From: an uncultured Acetatifactor sp.
GTDB taxonomy: Bacteria > Bacillota > Clostridia > Lachnospirales > Lachnospiraceae
Direction of reading: 5' to 3'
Length of the DNA: 64,000 bases
Assembly: GCA_910580225.1 (NCBI GenBank)
Contig: CAJTXE010000010.1
Location: 1-64,000 of the forward strand
A model generated the notes under the pieces. That model had not been told where the DNA came from, searched no databases, and saw only the letters and a program-made list of their open reading frames with translations. Below are positions 62,778 through 64,000 of this stretch, piece after piece. Within the stretch, counting starts at the first letter, position 1; the number at the start of each line of letters is the position of its first letter. A program made the position numbers and the translations under genes.

Positions 62778-62966
62778 ATGGACATTACTGAAAAATTAAA
62801 AGCAGAGCAGCTCGGAAAGCTGAAAGAGCTGCAATCAAAGCTCGGAGAAGTGCTGGATTATGAGCCAGCCGACAGCGGGGATAAATATGAGAACAAAATC
62901 TGGGAAGAAGTATTCGACCTCAAAGAAAGCCTTGATGCTTTCCTTATGTGTCGGGAGCTTGCCTGA
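62778..62966 (+). CDS. hypothetical prophage protein, 62 residues
   Basis: GCGGAGGAC precedes the ATG. The product is a short, charged helical protein (LKAEQLGKLKELQSKLGE). No function is recognised. It lies 16 bases after the VapE gene and belongs to the same transcript. Confidence 0.7.
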   Translation: MDITEKLKAEQLGKLKELQSKLGEVLDYEPADSGDKYENKIWEEVFDLKESLDAFLMCRELA

Positions 62967-62987
62967 TAAAAGCAAGGAGGACAAAAC

Positions 62988-63212
62988 ATGAATAAGCAGA
63001 GAAGAAAACGGCTGGAAGAAGCCAGTGACCTTATGAACCGTGCAAAAGACATTCTGGAGGAAGTAAAGGACGAGGAACAGGAAGCATACGACAATCTCCC
63101 GGAGAACTTCCAGAACGGTGAGCGTGGGGAAGAAATGCAGGGCTACATTGATGCGATGGAAGAAGCCTACGACGGTTTGGACACGGCCTGTTCAGCCATC
63201 GAGCAGATTTAG
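62988..63212 (+). CDS. hypothetical coiled-coil prophage protein, 74 residues
   Basis: AAGGAGG precedes the ATG. The product is acidic and almost wholly helical (RLEEASDLMNRAKDILEEVK, MEEAYDGLDTACSAIEQI), a likely antiparallel coiled coil. Similar short proteins occur in phages of Clostridia without known function. Confidence 0.72.
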   Translation: MNKQRRKRLEEASDLMNRAKDILEEVKDEEQEAYDNLPENFQNGERGEEMQGYIDAMEEAYDGLDTACSAIEQI

Positions 63213-63223
63213 GAGGACGGCGT

Positions 63224-63643
63224 ATGGGCAAAAAGCATAGCAAAAACTGGGCTGAAATACAGCAGGACTTCAACAGCATGGCTGAAATGTCCTGCATCCC
63301 ATCTGGGATTAAGAAGCTGCGCGGCGACCATGTTATCGACATGGACCAGTCGGTGCGGTGGAATCAGGAACAGGTGCGGCTCAACAATGAAAAATATCAG
63401 GAGGAAGTGAAACGGCTTAACCGGGAAAAGAACAAGCGCCGCGATGCAATTTATGAAGATATTTACCAGAAGATTCAGGAGGAAGTAGGCTCCGGGCTGA
63501 CAAGGGGCGGGGCTGTTGTTATCTGGAACTATGCCTGGGAGCTTGGCCACGCATACGGCATATCCGATGTTTTGAGCCACCTGAATGACCTGATGGATAT
63601 GGTACAGAAGATTTTAACGGAGACAGGAGGCGGTTCCAAATGA
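63224..63643 (+). CDS. hypothetical prophage protein, 139 residues
   Basis: AGGAGG precedes the ATG. Residues 25-85 are a basic coiled region (VRLNNEKYQEEVKRLNREKN, KRRDAIYEDIYQKIQEEV). The remainder is a small globular part (AVVIWNYAWELGHAYGISDV). It overlaps the next gene by four bases. No function is recognised. Confidence 0.72.
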   Translation: MGKKHSKNWAEIQQDFNSMAEMSCIPSGIKKLRGDHVIDMDQSVRWNQEQVRLNNEKYQEEVKRLNREKNKRRDAIYEDIYQKIQEEVGSGLTRGGAVVIWNYAWELGHAYGISDVLSHLNDLMDMVQKILTETGGGSK

Positions 63644-63996
63644 GAAGTACCTGCGAGATTGTGGCTGATTTGAAAGACGGAAAAGAGGTTCCCTACGAAG
63701 AATTGAAAATGGCCTGTCTGGTGCAGTCAGGAATCATCCACTTCTTCCAGAACGATACAAAGCAGCTACTGGCGGGAAGCCTGGTGTCGGAAGTGATACG
63801 GAAGATGAACTACTCCGACCCGGAGACATCTTCCGCTGAAGCCGGAATACCGACCTGGTACTGGAAAGCAATCCATGCCGACCCCGTTGAATGGCTCGGA
63901 CCCAAATGGATTCCGGGAACCCCGGAGTGGGAGCGGATGCACGCCGTACACCAAAAGATATATGAAAAGGTTTTGAGCGGAGAAAAGGAGATATGA
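63640..63996 (+). CDS. hypothetical prophage protein, 118 residues
   Basis: GGAGGCGG precedes the ATG, which overlaps the previous stop. The product has a helical first half (CEIVADLKDGKEVPYEELKM) and a tryptophan-rich second half (GIPTWYWKAIHADPVEWLGP). No family is recognised. Confidence 0.72.
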   Translation: MRSTCEIVADLKDGKEVPYEELKMACLVQSGIIHFFQNDTKQLLAGSLVSEVIRKMNYSDPETSSAEAGIPTWYWKAIHADPVEWLGPKWIPGTPEWERMHAVHQKIYEKVLSGEKEI

Positions 63997-63997
63997 C

Positions 63998-64000
63998 ATG
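63998..64000 (+). CDS. start codon of a further prophage gene cut by the window edge
   Basis: AAGGAGATATGAC stands directly before an ATG at the last three bases, the same spacing as the other genes of this block. Only the start codon is inside the window, so nothing can be said of the product. Confidence 0.5.

Overview
The window looks like a chromosome segment of an anaerobic, butyrate-forming Firmicute, most likely a Lachnospiraceae (Clostridium cluster XIVa) species. The grounds are a complete thl-crt-hbd-bcd-etfB-etfA operon, the two-subunit iron-sulfur L-serine dehydratase, a Bce-type module, strong AGGAGG ribosome binding sites and LytTR/GHKL signalling. The taxon is an inference from gene content; no 16S rRNA gene is present.

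Layout. 1-5564 (minus): a large secreted, repeat-rich surface protein that runs off the left edge and is split by a frameshift at a run of eight G. 6015-8169 (plus): a LytTR response regulator and GHKL sensor kinase. 8164-8929: two broken genes (ABC transporter membrane domain, histidine kinase) on either side of a perfect 19-bp inverted repeat. 8983-18063 (minus): a LacI-type repressor followed by a GH2-GH35-GH27-GH43 operon for intracellular breakdown of galactose- and arabinose-containing oligosaccharides; a TTGACA-N17-TATGAT promoter with a LacI-type operator lies just ahead of GH2. 18321-23730: a VTT-family membrane protein, RNase P RNA, sdaAB-sdaAA, a D,D-carboxypeptidase and a YkgJ-like cysteine-cluster protein. 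24038-30590 (minus): the central butyrate operon. 30715-33951: a soluble PAS hybrid kinase. 34209-38772: a BceRS-BceAB-type module. 39076-39483: a small lipoprotein.

39553-44284 (minus) is a visibly A/T-rich three-gene operon: a Cap4-like nuclease, a small middle component and a Rad50-like SMC ATPase with a CPVC zinc hook. I read it as a Lamassu (DdmABC-like, ABC-three-component) anti-phage or anti-plasmid system. It borders a prophage-like element.

44626-64000 is the early/replication part of that element, arranged as two divergent blocks meeting near 54120-54156. The left block (minus) holds about 18 small, often overlapping genes: a MazF/PemK-type toxin, a sigma-like protein, an M20-type metallopeptidase, a 563-residue protein with many zinc ribbons, and many proteins without recognisable function. 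The right block (plus) holds a SleB-type lipoprotein hydrolase, a DUF2800 nuclease, a DUF2815 protein, family A DNA polymerase, a DUF4406 protein and a primase/VapE helicase, which is the usual replication order in phages of Clostridia. Structural genes, integrase and attachment sites are not in the window, so prophage versus other integrative element is not settled.

How parts work together: the glycosidase operon would feed hexoses and pentoses to fermentation, the butyrate operon removes reducing equivalents through Bcd-Etf, the kinases and Bce module handle envelope or environmental signals, and the Lamassu system guards the locus next to, or carried by, the prophage.
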